This document shows positions 11,884 to 22,070 of a stretch of DNA of 64,000 nt, in pieces; the stretch's first letter is position 1, and every line of letters begins with the position of its first letter. The position numbers were made by a program, and so were the translations under genes. The stretch lies in the NCBI RefSeq assembly GCF_000275845.1, contig NW_006766939.1, positions 142,493-206,492 of the forward strand, given 5' to 3'. The notes beneath the pieces were generated by a model. It was not told the origin of the DNA, searched no databases, and saw only the letters and a program-made list of their open reading frames with translations. Source of the DNA: Dichomitus squalens LYAD-421 SS1. Taxonomy: Eukaryota; Basidiomycota; Agaricomycetes; Polyporales; Polyporaceae.

Positions 11884-12882
11884 TTACAAAGCGAACGCAG
11901 CACCAAGAAGCCCAGCGAAGACAGCGACGCCCCCAGTGAGACCCCTGGCACCGCCTGGCACAGCGCCGTTGGTCGGGTTCACAGTACTGGAGGACGCGAC
12001 GGACGTGGACGTCACGAGAGCGGTGGAGGCCGGGTCAGTGCTGGAAGGGAGAACCGTGAGCGTCGCACTGGAGGACGAGCTCGAGGCCAGGGTGGAGTTG
12101 ACAGCCGCCGAAGAGGACACTGCGAGAGCCGTGGAGTTGGTTACGGAGGCCGGGGCGGCGGAAGTCGAAGAAGGTCTGTGTGGTGTCTGGAGTTAGAAAA
12201 ATCCGTCGTCGTCGAAGGCAGCGCGGGATGCGATAGACTCACGAGGATGGCTTCGACGGAGTGCCAGAGGCACTCTCGCTCTTGCTCTTCGTCTCCGGGT
12301 CAGAGTGACTGGTGGAGTGAGTCGCTGAATCGGAGGATGAAGCAGAAGGCGAGTGTGAGGAGGACGGGTGTGAGGAAGACGAGTGCGAAGAAGGAGGTGG
12401 CAGCGCACTCGACGAGTGTGAGGGCGTCGTCGTCGTGGCCTTTTGGGAGGACGACGAAGTCTTCTCAGGCGGAGGGCTAGAACTGCTGCTCGTCGTGGTC
12501 GCTGGGTATTGAGATGGTAGGCGTTAGCATTGAGATCGGTGATGGGCAACGGGCGGGGCTAGACTCACAAGCACCGCACTCCGACTGCTCGAGCGCTTCC
12601 GCAGCGGCGAGGTCGGCGGAGGTGCACTGTTTCTCAAGACACGTTTTCACGGCCTGTTGGAACTGGGTACTCTTACAGAGGCAGCTGATGTCCGTCCTGC
12701 AGAAAACGCAAGCTAGGTAAGCGACAGGGTGAGAGCCCAGACACGACGACGGACACAGTGCATCCAGTCCCAGTCGTAGACGACGCGAAGCAGCCGAGGG
12801 CACACGCCGACAGGCCGTCTTGTGCAGAGACACCGCTTATGATAGCTGTTGCGAGTGCGAAAGAAAGGACAGTGAACTTCAT
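11884..12882 (-). CDS. CFEM-domain GPI-anchored secreted protein 2
   Basis: Paralogue in kind of the protein at 5040. Exons (minus): 12882-12755, 12696-12569, 12501-12243, 12175-11884, giving 268 residues. The signal peptide ends near ISGVSAQ. The eight-cysteine CFEM module is split by the first intron just before TDISCLC, the same place as in the other CFEM genes. A long linker of Ser, His, Pro and Thr follows (exon 3), then an NPTNGAVPGG spacer and a hydrophobic GPI-type tail (VFAGLLGAAFAL). Exon 4 has two possible acceptors 11 nt apart; only cacacag at 12180-12176 keeps the frame. Ligand and role unknown; family assignment is firm. Confidence 0.86.
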
Positions 12883-13565
12883 AGCGCAATACAGGCTAGC
12901 GACGTCGAAGGAACGGGGGAGCGCGAAGCGGGGAGGAATGTGAGCTGGCGGACCTCGAGCTATATGCGCCGCGACGACCGTGCATCATTCAGTTGCGTTC
13001 GTGTGCCTCCGTGGAAGGTCAGACACAACGGACGCCGCAGGATTGACGGATGGATGGAACGCGGCCAGAGAACGAATGAGAGGAAAGCCTATTGCCACGC
13101 CCGCACAGCTATGGAATCTGTCCAGGACTCGAGGTGCAACCGTTCGACAGGCGGCGACCGGAGTTGTGCATTCGCGCATTCATTTGCGCATGCAAGGACG
13201 CTTCCATCCGCGATGTCGAGGCTGTTGGCGTCGACGTCTGATACATTCTGCTCAATCTTGCACGCGTGGAAAAATAGCAACCTCGCTCCGGTCCCAGATC
13301 GGCGACAATTGCCTTCTTCCATCTCCCGCTACTTCCTCGCCGACCACAACCAATAGGACGACGCCGTGATATATGAGTTAGAAGCCTTCCATATCCGGCC
13401 ATCCGTTCGCGGCTGCAGGCGGAGATACAGTACGGGTTAGAGAGTCCGAAGTCCAGAATTGAGCAGGCTGTACCCGTTCCAGAGCGCCGCTGCCAAACAT
13501 GCGTGCATGCAGCGTTCCCGAAATACACAAATTGAGTCCAGCCAGAGTCTCGACGGACAGTCAGA
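12883..13565. other. Spacer between two co-directional CFEM genes
   Basis: Contains the promoter of CFEM gene 2 and the 3' flank of CFEM gene 3. No other gene seen. Confidence 0.5.
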
Positions 13566-14401
13566 TCACCAGACCGCAGCGCCCCCCAGAACGGCGCCTA
13601 GAGCGAACATGCCAACTGCTCCCAGTCCTGCGCGCGACGCGGCGTTCGTCCCGCTCGGAGTAGCAATGGAAGTCATCGTCTCGACAGAGTCGGAAGACGT
13701 AGGATCGGGCGCTGTCGAAGTGGCGCTCAGGCTCGTGTCTTCAGAGACAGACGCGATAGAGCTGCTGGACGAAGGAGTAATGGCGGACGACGATATCAGG
13801 CTATCGCACCGTCTTATCAGCTCCACGCTACTGCCACGCACAAAGTGCCAAGCGACTGACCTAGAGGCTGCGCTGCTGGTAATCGCCGTGCTGCTTAGAG
13901 TTTTGGTCGACGTCTCGATTACAACGGAGCTCGAGACGTGGATCGACGTAGTCGACACCACCATGCTATGCGTCGTCGTCTGTGACACCACCACGCTGTG
14001 CGTCGTCGTCTGTGACACCACATGCGTGGACGTCGTTGTCGGGGCGGCCGGAGGAGCACTAGAAGTCGCACACTCCGCCGCGATGAACACCTGCGTGGCC
14101 TCGAGCTCCATCTGCGAACAGTTCTGCTGGATGCAGCTGAGGACGTCTTGCTGGATCTTCGTGTTTGCGCACAGGCACTGTTTGTCCGTTCTGAATCAAC
14201 CCGCAGCAAGGCTATCGTCAGTCACTTGCACAGCCTGCTGATCTCGGAGGGGACATACACGGAACACCCATCGAGGTCTGTGGCTGCGGCCTGCGTGAGG
14301 CAGCTGGTGATACAGGGCGTGACTCCAGGAGGGAGCTGAGCGCGCACGCCGGCGAAGGCGGCGACGACAATGGAGGCCGTGGAGATAGCAGCAAACTTCA
14401 T
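13566..14401 (-). CDS. CFEM-domain GPI-anchored secreted protein 3
   Basis: Exons (minus): 14401-14259, 14190-13861, 13800-13566, giving 235 residues. Signal peptide of about 21 residues ending GVRAQ, then the CFEM module with eight cysteines (TDKQCLC marks its centre; the first intron again falls just before it). A Thr/Ser-rich stalk follows with a tandem repeat of HS(V/M)VVSQTT-type units near 14040-13960, and a tail GMFALGAVLGGAAVW for GPI attachment. The interval 13860-13801 is exactly 60 nt, begins GTCAGT, has a CTGATAA branch-like element and ends ATAG, but carries no in-frame stop. It may therefore be spliced or retained; its 20 residues (Trp, Arg and a lone Cys) do not fit the Ser/Thr stalk, so I call it an intron. 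Confidence 0.86.
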
Positions 14402-14445
14402 GCCGACTGTGTTGGGGGCGCACGGGTCACGCGTGAAGACGGAGG

Positions 14446-14457
14446 TGCATATATGCG
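14446..14457 (-). promoter_or_regulatory. TATA-like box of CFEM gene 3
   Basis: The palindrome gcatatatgc lies about 50 bp before the ATG at 14401. Motif and spacing only. Confidence 0.4.
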
Positions 14458-16021
14458 CTGCGCGAGGCGCTTCGGGCCCCGAGTATCATGTCCTACGTTG
14501 AACGTGAGAGGGAGCAGATCTGTGCAAGGCGGGACACAAGCACGGAGCCGGCGTGTTCGTAAATAAACAGGAGCGGTGCGACAGGGGAGTTAGAAGAGCA
14601 GAAGAGAACGCACCGCACAGTATTCGCCGACCTTCCGCAACCCTACGGCCAATGACTAGACATGCACGACATTTAGCTGTCGCGGAAGTTGGTTTTGACA
14701 CAACTATGAATGGACGCACAATCGTTGTGCCGCCACCAGCAGTTCTCTTCCATGCACGGTGCTCTCCGCCCTCACGGGAGCACTGTCCGGCAACGGGCCA
14801 TCCGATGTCTTCGGAATATATGTATCCACATCAGTACCAACAAGAACTGCCAAAAGCCTGGCGCATTGCGTAGCGTGATGGGCAGGACGAACCTTAGCTT
14901 GAGAGCCTGGGTACGCGAAGGGTACTGGGGATGACTGATCACCAGATTAATATTCGGGTAGCAGCACACGCCAGTATATGCTCTCAGCATCGGGCTCGAA
15001 TGAGGCTATGACAAGCAGAGTAGCTGTATGGACAACGGGAATTCCGACTGGGTTCCCTTCAGGCGCTTACGCATCGCCTTGGGCCACTTGTTTGTGCTTG
15101 TTAGGCTATCGGCTTGCCTTTCCCAGTCTGTCCTTGATCGCTGGTCGCGCTCTGAACCCGATTATACTGCTTTAGACCAGCATTAGAATACCCCCTTTAC
15201 GGCTGGGGATACAGTATTCAACGTTCAATGTTCAACTCTCTCGCACCGCCGCTCTTGGCGTCCCTCCGGTTCGTGCGATAGTGCTTATGAGCATCTAGAT
15301 AGCTTTGTCTCGGTTGGTTCAGCGTGCAAATGTTCGGAGCCGCCTATGCATCCCGCGATTGTGTTCCTGCGTTTTTAATCCAGCCGCAGATTAAATTGCT
15401 CTGCACGCCACTTATCGTCCGCCGCCGTGCTGCCATTTCTCCGTTTGGATGCCTTGCAAGCTAACAAATGTACCTAGCACTGACGTATCTCACCCTGGTA
15501 CTTCGGTTTCCAAGGTATGATAGATTGAAAACCGTCTCTCTACCTTTCCTCTTCGTACAACCTCTGAGCTTTGCAGTTAGGACTCAACGACTGTACCTCT
15601 CGACCCAGCGCTTATTACAGACACCATAGTTTTCATGTTCTCCACATCGTGACTCTTGTCCTTCCACCCTAAAATCTCACATATAGACTCCTATACTTGC
15701 TCTCAACTCAAAAAATACCGTTTTCGAGCTACCGGGTGGAACCCCTTGCCTACAAGCCTTACCCATCTACCAACACTCGTCCCAACAATCCTCACGCCTT
15801 TGGACCACTTCAGCGGAGTGTATGTCCGAGTCATCACTGTATTGCACAATGCTTTATATGGTGGCGGTATAATGAGAGAAACATATACTTGTCCATGATT
15901 CTTCTACGACATCGTACCGATCATCTCATCTTATGAAACCCCTATCACTTTGTATGAATTACACGCGTTACAGAGTTCGCATTCAGGAACATCTAAGATG
16001 TAAACCCTGCCCATCAGTAAT
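14458..16021. other. Intergenic, no gene seen
   Basis: About 1.5 kb without a recognisable gene. The stretch 15180-15900 is more AT-rich than its surroundings, with short CT-rich frames only. Confidence 0.5.
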
Positions 16022-17448
16022 CTAGTAGGCTTCTACGATGCTTATCACCGCAGTCTCGGCGGAGACTTTGTCCGCAAATATCCCCCCTATGCGCCTTTTA
16101 ACTATATGTGAGCACTAGAATGTAGTTCACGACTTACCTATGGGCTTGTTCTTGTTCCTTTGCGCGGCTCTGTATTTAGATAACTTCGTCAAAGTTTTGA
16201 GGAACTTGCCCTTTAAATTCTCATTTATTTCCGATCCCAAAGACGGATAGCCCCAAGCGGAATCGAAGTCGCAGCTGAAGCGACTGATAGCGTACGGCCT
16301 CATATTCTGCGGCTGTGACTTGTTGTACACGTCTATGAGCATGATGCAGCAGTAGCAGGTACCCCAGGGACAACCGATATAGGGGTCGATCACCAACCCA
16401 TTCTGCGACACGTATTGGAGGAGGAAGCTGGCACAGTGTGTGGTGAACGTAAGTGGAGAGTTGTGAGGGGTGGTTTGCGATTGCTGCAGGGGCAAGCGAG
16501 CAGCGTTTGCAATGTCGGGAAAGTTGTCGGGAATGTCGGGAAGATTGGATGATTGGAGGAGTCGCGTGATGGTTTTGATGTCCGCGGAAACAGACTCAGG
16601 CTGAGGATCGCAGGGTACCACCCAGACAACGTCTGAGGGCAGTTTCTCTTGGGAGGAGGAGAACTTAAGGAGCTCCTCGGCAGCATCTGGCAATGACTGT
16701 AGACGCGAAGCGACTGAACTGACAATTAGTGAACGGGCTCTGAAAGAATTGTGGATTGCGACTCACGCTGGGTAGAGCAACCATATTTCGTCAGTACCTC
16801 CGCATTTGACGCAAGGACCTTAGCTGCATTGTGCAATTCCAGGAGGTCCTCATCGGTTTCCCCGGTGTCCGGGGTCCTATCGGTGCGTAAAACGATCTTG
16901 AGGCTCGTGATGAGCAATTCGATGTTCTCAGTTCCCGGATCAGATCCCATGTCCTCTAATAGTTCCAGCCCTTCTTCCTTGATGTGATCCAGATACTTCT
17001 CCCAGCAGGTACCGTATATTGTGGTGAGAAGATCGTGAGCTTCAGCTGTGTCCGAGCGCTGTCCCACCGTGGAGTCGGCTGCCGGAGGTGACAGGGCTTT
17101 GAAACGAAGCTCTTTGACATGGCTCAAGCATTCCAGCATCATAGACCTCAATTGAGGTGGAGCTGAAGGCCGTGTGCAAATGTGAAGCCTCGAGTCTCTC
17201 TCGCGGTGCTCAATGACAGCTGCTGCAGTAGCGCAACCAGGAGAGAGAGCGCACAGCACCGAGAAGGCATCTACGTAGTTATACGTCCCTCGGATCATAT
17301 CCGACTGGACCACCTGCGAGGCCTCTTTGGGACCTGCTGGCCAGACGTGGCTTATCCCCAGAACAGCGGTAGCAAGGGGATTGTGGATATCTTGGAGAGA
17401 CATGGAAGGGTCGGTGGGAAGTGGAATCGTGTGATCTGTGTAGTACAT
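16022..17448 (-). CDS. OTT_1508-like deaminase-fold protein, catalytic Glu replaced
   Basis: Belongs by pattern to the fungal OTT_1508-like zinc deaminase-fold family. Exons (minus): 17448-16767, 16713-16138, 16101-16022, giving 445 residues. If the GTAAGT donor at 16137 is not used, the protein ends at 16127 with 422. The N-terminal ~270 residues are helical and without a known domain. The C-terminal core has FTTHCASFLLQYV, where the family expects His-x-Glu, then YIGCPWGTCYCC, which keeps the C-x2-C zinc pair. The codon at the Glu position is GCC, Ala. The paralogue at 18614 has HVHCECLL at the same place. Thus zinc may bind but deamination should not occur. A TATA-like element lies at 17569-17577. 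Confidence 0.7.
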
Positions 17449-18613
17449 AGTGATTCAGTAGATGAGGAGTTGACGTAATGTCCAGGATAGACCGGGACTC
17501 ACGATGTTCAAGAGACTACACACCGATGTCGAAGTTGAGTGCACTGTGAGGGCAACGTTGGGATGAGAATATATATGTAGTTTTCCAGAAGACGGCGAGC
17601 CAGGATGAGGTATCGCCACAAAGCCCACGGTCCAGTGCTAGCGCTGAGTAAGCTGCTTTTCCAGCGGCGTTATAACCGGATCACGTCATACAACATATGA
17701 TAGATGCTGTGTGTTTAAGGGCTTCCTGGGCTTGTCGCTATGGGAGAACACAATTCAGTCGAGTCTCTACCTCCATATCTCCATCTACTACTCAGGGAGA
17801 ATCTCAGCACCCTGCACATATCATGCCTGACGCGACTCTCCGAGTCATTTGCTCACCAATGGGATTCACGTCGTTTGGATGATAATGATGCTCTGTTTCT
17901 TAGAAGAATGTAGTGACGCAAGCCGCCACCTCTATACATTCTGCGCTCAGAGTGATGCTCTATACACACATCGAAAGGTGAACAATCAACTCGAATGTAC
18001 ACATGGTGACATTGCACTCTTCCATTTGCCGATGAGGTGATAGCTGCAAGCACCCACACATGTCTCTGCCCCTGACTGATACGGCCCGCAATCGTAACAC
18101 CATGTTACAGCCTTCTACATTCTGTTAGCATGAGATGATTGAAACATCGAATATAGCCACATCGGCGAAGTAGACTTTCAATTGTTCATTCCCCTCGGAT
18201 CATGATTCTATCTCGGACTGCTGACAACTCAGAGCACACTCCGTTACTATTCAGTATTCGCAATTCCTTCGTTCTGAAGTATTGATAGACCCTTATACCC
18301 ATTGTTCTATGTCATAACAACCATCATTATGGTCGCAAAATCATTCTATAGTTCCTCCTCACGATACTTCTGTAGTTAGTGTTGTTGTCTCAAGCAATAA
18401 TTCCACAATCATTCCGTGTTCCTTGCATGGCTATAGAGCATGTCCTATATATACTCCTCGGACGCCTCATTCTTTACACCAGCACTACCTATACACACAC
18501 CCCTCATACGCATCAAAGAAGTGAGAAAGATCACCATCTTAACATAGTACGCATGCTTAAATGCAATGCAGGCGGAGAGAGCTACTCACCAATCAGCACT
18601 CCAGGGACGTATC
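17449..18613. promoter_or_regulatory. Divergent upstream region of the two deaminase genes
   Basis: About 1.16 kb between two head-to-head deaminase-like genes. TATA-like runs lie at 17569-17577 (aatatatatg, toward the minus-strand gene) and 18444-18454 (cctatatatac, about 160 bp before the plus-strand ATG). No gene seen inside. Confidence 0.4.
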
Positions 18614-18898
18614 ATGGCTCACGCAAACTCTGACAGCAACATCAATGTCGACACATTGGTACATGTACTTGCATGCATGGGACCGATGGAGAAATTCGTG
18701 GACCCAGTCATGGCAATGCCAAGATCGACTCGAGACCCAAAGGACTACACGCAATGGGACATCGCTATTGATTTCGCCAAGTCCTTGGCGGGGGTTTGTG
18801 TCCTTCATGAGCCCATACACGGTCAGCGTAATCCCGATTCTAACGTCATTGCTGCTTCTCTGCTGCATATAATCCAACCCGAGAATGCGTTCTGGAAC

Positions 18899-18903
18899 CC
18901 GGA
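18899..18903. repeat. Target site duplication CCGGA, left
   Basis: Perfect 5-bp duplication shared with 19476-19480; 5 bp is the usual size for LTR retrotransposons. Confidence 0.85.
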
Positions 18904-19475
18904 TGTCGCGGCGACTAGGCGCGTAGACTCGGGTCGACGTTCGGCGACGACCCCGTAGGCGAGCGGCAAGGAGCCGAAAGGGGAAAGAGAGAGGGAGAGG
19001 GATAAACGTGACAGAAAACTCGACGAGGGCAGAGCGGAGGTCGGCACGAAGGCACGAGACCTACGAAAGCTAGTCTTCACGCAGGCAGCGACAGACTAGT
19101 CCCAATGACCAAGTTATACATTAGCAATCAGAGAGAGATACAACGCTATAGTCACTCACCTAGTCCCAATGACCAAGAGGTCGAGATGGGGACTAGGGAG
19201 CGCCTAAGGGGGTCCTTATATACCAGAGGGGCTGCTTAGCAACCAAGGACAAGGCGCGAGAGCGAGGCAGTGAAGATGACAAAGAGAGAACAAAGGGCGA
19301 GAAAGAAAAGGCAAGGGCATGGCGATCACGGGAACGTAGCATGCGGCTGTGGGAACGTATCTAAAGTGTCCAAACTAGGATAGGCTCGAAAAGGAAATAG
19401 TCCGAACATGGAAAGTGAGCGTCAAAGGGAAGGGAATGGGCGGCAAAAGGGGGCGTCTGTCCAACGTCCGTGACA
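18904..19475 (+). mobile_element. Solo LTR (572 bp) of an LTR retrotransposon
   Basis: Starts TGTCGCGG and ends CCGTGACA, an imperfect inverted terminal pair of TG...CA type. It is flanked on both sides by CCGGA (18899-18903 and 19476-19480). Inside, an 18-bp direct repeat ctagtcccaatgaccaag occurs at 19096-19113 and 19160-19177, and a TATA-like ttatatacc near 19216. No internal retroelement genes remain, as expected after LTR-LTR recombination. The superfamily cannot be told from an LTR alone. Confidence 0.85.
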
Positions 19476-19480
19476 CCGGA
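19476..19480. repeat. Target site duplication CCGGA, right
   Basis: Second copy of the 5-bp duplication, immediately after the LTR end TGACA. Confidence 0.85.
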
Positions 19481-20679
19481 GCTAAAATGTAGCGGCAACC
19501 AGGCCCTCGGCAACGGACTCAGTCCCTATGGAAAGTTCATCAAGGACTGCATTCCAAAGCTCCAAAGCATCGCGTTTGCCGCACATTCCGCACCTGGAGA
19601 ACTAGATTTATCGCTGGCAAAACAAAGAAGTATTTTGGAGCCGGTCTCTACTGCAGAGACAGAGCTTGTCTTATTCGTCTACCGCCAACACATGCCTAAA
19701 TTCAGAGCCCGGATTAACAAGCGCTGTCAATTGCTCCAAGGTAAACTTGCACGCTATGCAAGCAAAGTGCGAGGCCAAGTCGACTCTGGACAGCATAGCA
19801 TAGTCTGTGCCCTTCAGAACTACCTATCGAAGGTGCTCACTATAGTGAATGAGCATGACCATGATGCCGGCAGACTCATGGAGCTTCATGAGTGCGGACG
19901 ATTCATTTCTGGTCTAGTCGAGGCTCATCCGGTCCTCGTGGAATCTATGAACAAGAAAATAAAGGGTGGGTGCATCGTCACCTCGTGTTGTCTTTTCATA
20001 CTGACATCCTCTTCCAGATATAAAGGGTCGGAGCACCGAGGAGATCCTTACAAAGGCCTCCAGTGCATCCATACATATCAACAATCTCGTAGTTCTTGCA
20101 GCATGCTCAGATCTACGCGGCGTCCTCATCAGTCGTGACCTACCAGTCGGCTTTGTGGATCCACCGCCTACTTCCCCTACCTACCACCCCGGTAGGATCA
20201 CCGGCACACAGTTGCACAACTTGAATCGAAAGCTCAATGGAGGAGACTTTTCAGTCTCGTTACAAGAGTGGAAAAAATTTAGGATCCCACCCATCCCTTC
20301 CGAACCGAAGCCATCGCACGTTCACTGTGAATGCCTTCTGGCGCTTCACATTCTGCACAATTGTCCGCCTGGTCGCTACTACATTGGCTGTCCTAAGCTC
20401 TCCTGCGCTCTATGCTTTTTATATATCAAATCCGTGAACGAATCCCAATCTGAAAATCCCGAGAAACGCGAAATTGTCATGGATGGGTGTCACGGATGGT
20501 TCTTTCTCCCCTGTTCTATCCCCCAGAACACACCTAAACACGTTGAAAATACCTTCAAAAAAATTCTGTTGGCCGAAATCAATAGCCGGTTGGAGAGTGC
20601 AAGCTACGATCCCAACGTGGGTTCCAACAGTGACCCAGCCTTAGACATTGCACCTCGCGATCTGCCTGACGGGTTGTGA

Positions 20680-22070
20680 TATAAATGTCAGTATCGTATC
20701 ACCGTCTGAACTCAATCGCGCTGTCTCTGACTTGCGGATCCTTCCCTAGGCATTTCGTCAACCAGATGTTGAGCCATTGGCTCTCAAGACACCCTATATA
20801 TACCAAGCCAAGCCGCTGTGTAGAAATGGGTCCTCATAATCCGAGATGTAGTTCCTCTTTTACGGAATAGGGATGTAACCATGTGTATTAAGCAGATAAT
20901 GCTGAGAATAATAGACTCGTTCACTGTTGATGTTAGTCAGGTTGGAAACGACCTGAATTGTATAAGCAAGGCCTCGGTATTGCTCTTGAATCATCTCTTG
21001 AGGAGCCGGCCAACGCGTCTGCACTTCACTCCTCATTGGACCGCGAGCACCGCAATTTTTCACCATTCCATGTTCCGGATCTTAGTGACGACATTAGGAT
21101 GGTCGGAGGGTGTTGCGCACACGGGGAGGGACATTCCGTCAGAGCTTGGATAAGAATGGGCATGAGAAGACGACTGAGACGTTTCCTGTAATGCTTTACG
21201 TTTGCGCGGGACGGACGATAGCTACGCTCTAGTATACAACTATCATGGTAGTCGTCTAGCAATGACCATAAACTTGGAGTAGGCGCGACCATGATTACCG
21301 TCACCATTCCTTCAAGTCGTGGGGCCCGAGCGTCAGCCGGCCGCACAGTGGACCTGGCCTGAAGACATCGGAGCCCATCCTTGTCGGGAGCCTAAGCCCG
21401 CTAGTGAAGTTCATCAAATGCATCCTGCAGCACAAGGTATGCTCGATTAAGACCTTAACGGAATAAGCATCGAGTTACGTCCTCCGTCCTCGGAACCTTC
21501 AAGGAGCTATGATGTGGGCGAGGGTAAAAGCTTGGTGCCGCTCGCCAACTGCCATTCGTTCAGACTGAACACGACATCCATGCTCATGACTCAGAGATCG
21601 GGCGTGCTACGTGCCTCGGCTGTGATTTCAGGGTACTGCGCCATTTGTGTACAGACTCACCATGAGCGTCTCATCAATCGGCATCAGCGTTCCGGGATCA
21701 CGATACGAACAATGGAACGCGGAACGTGGCCAGCCTCACCGTCCTTCTGCGTGGCTCGCCGGGAGTGTCAGTGGTGGGATGGAATGTTGTCATGGTGTCT
21801 GGCCTCGATGCCTCGAGGTTTGAATCTGATTATGGTGACGAGATCGTGATGACAGGCCCAAGCTACATGTTATCCCGCCGCCGCCGGCTCCGGTTCGACG
21901 CTTGGCGGAGGGTCCATGGGCACTCACGCTCCGAAGCCGCTCCGCAGAGCACAGCACAATGTGAAGAAAACGCTTATATAGCATTCGACCTACATAAACA
22001 GTAACACTGCCGCCGCCGTCAGTCCGTACCCTAGCACCGTACTCGGAAGCGACGTTGCGCACCATGTCCT
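20680..22070. other. Gene-poor spacer with deaminase relic
   Basis: Apart from the short relic at 21388-21436, I see only short frames. The 3' flank of AC40 lies at the right end. Confidence 0.45.
21388..21436 (+). pseudogene. Relic of a third deaminase-like gene
   Basis: Reads GSLSPLVKFIKCILQHK, close to the LSPYGKFIKDCIPKLQ segment at about 19514-19565 of the disrupted deaminase gene. It is followed by gtatgc, a donor-like element. The frame is closed on both sides. A short match, so only moderately sure. Confidence 0.4.

Larger units (their letters stand above)
18614..20679 (+). pseudogene. OTT_1508-like deaminase gene split by a solo LTR
   Basis: Exon parts 18614-18903, 19481-19965 and 20018-20679. 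Leaving out the LTR and one copy of the target duplication gives an unbroken 478-residue frame. The N-terminal half is helical, like the neighbour at 16022. The core has HVHCECLL (zinc His plus catalytic Glu), then IGCPKLSCALC (C-x2-C), then a DGCHGW element that corresponds to the G.HGKW region common in these fungal proteins. With the LTR present, the frame reads into the element and stops by 18958, so the present allele should be null unless the LTR is spliced out. No other lesion was seen, so the hit looks young. Substrate (nucleoside or nucleic acid) unknown. Confidence 0.75.

Noticed and set aside
13459..14241. 260-codon open frame on the plus strand
   Set aside because: It is the complement of the low-complexity Ser/Thr stalk of CFEM gene 3; repeats of Val, Asp and Thr mirror the stalk codons and no domain is seen.
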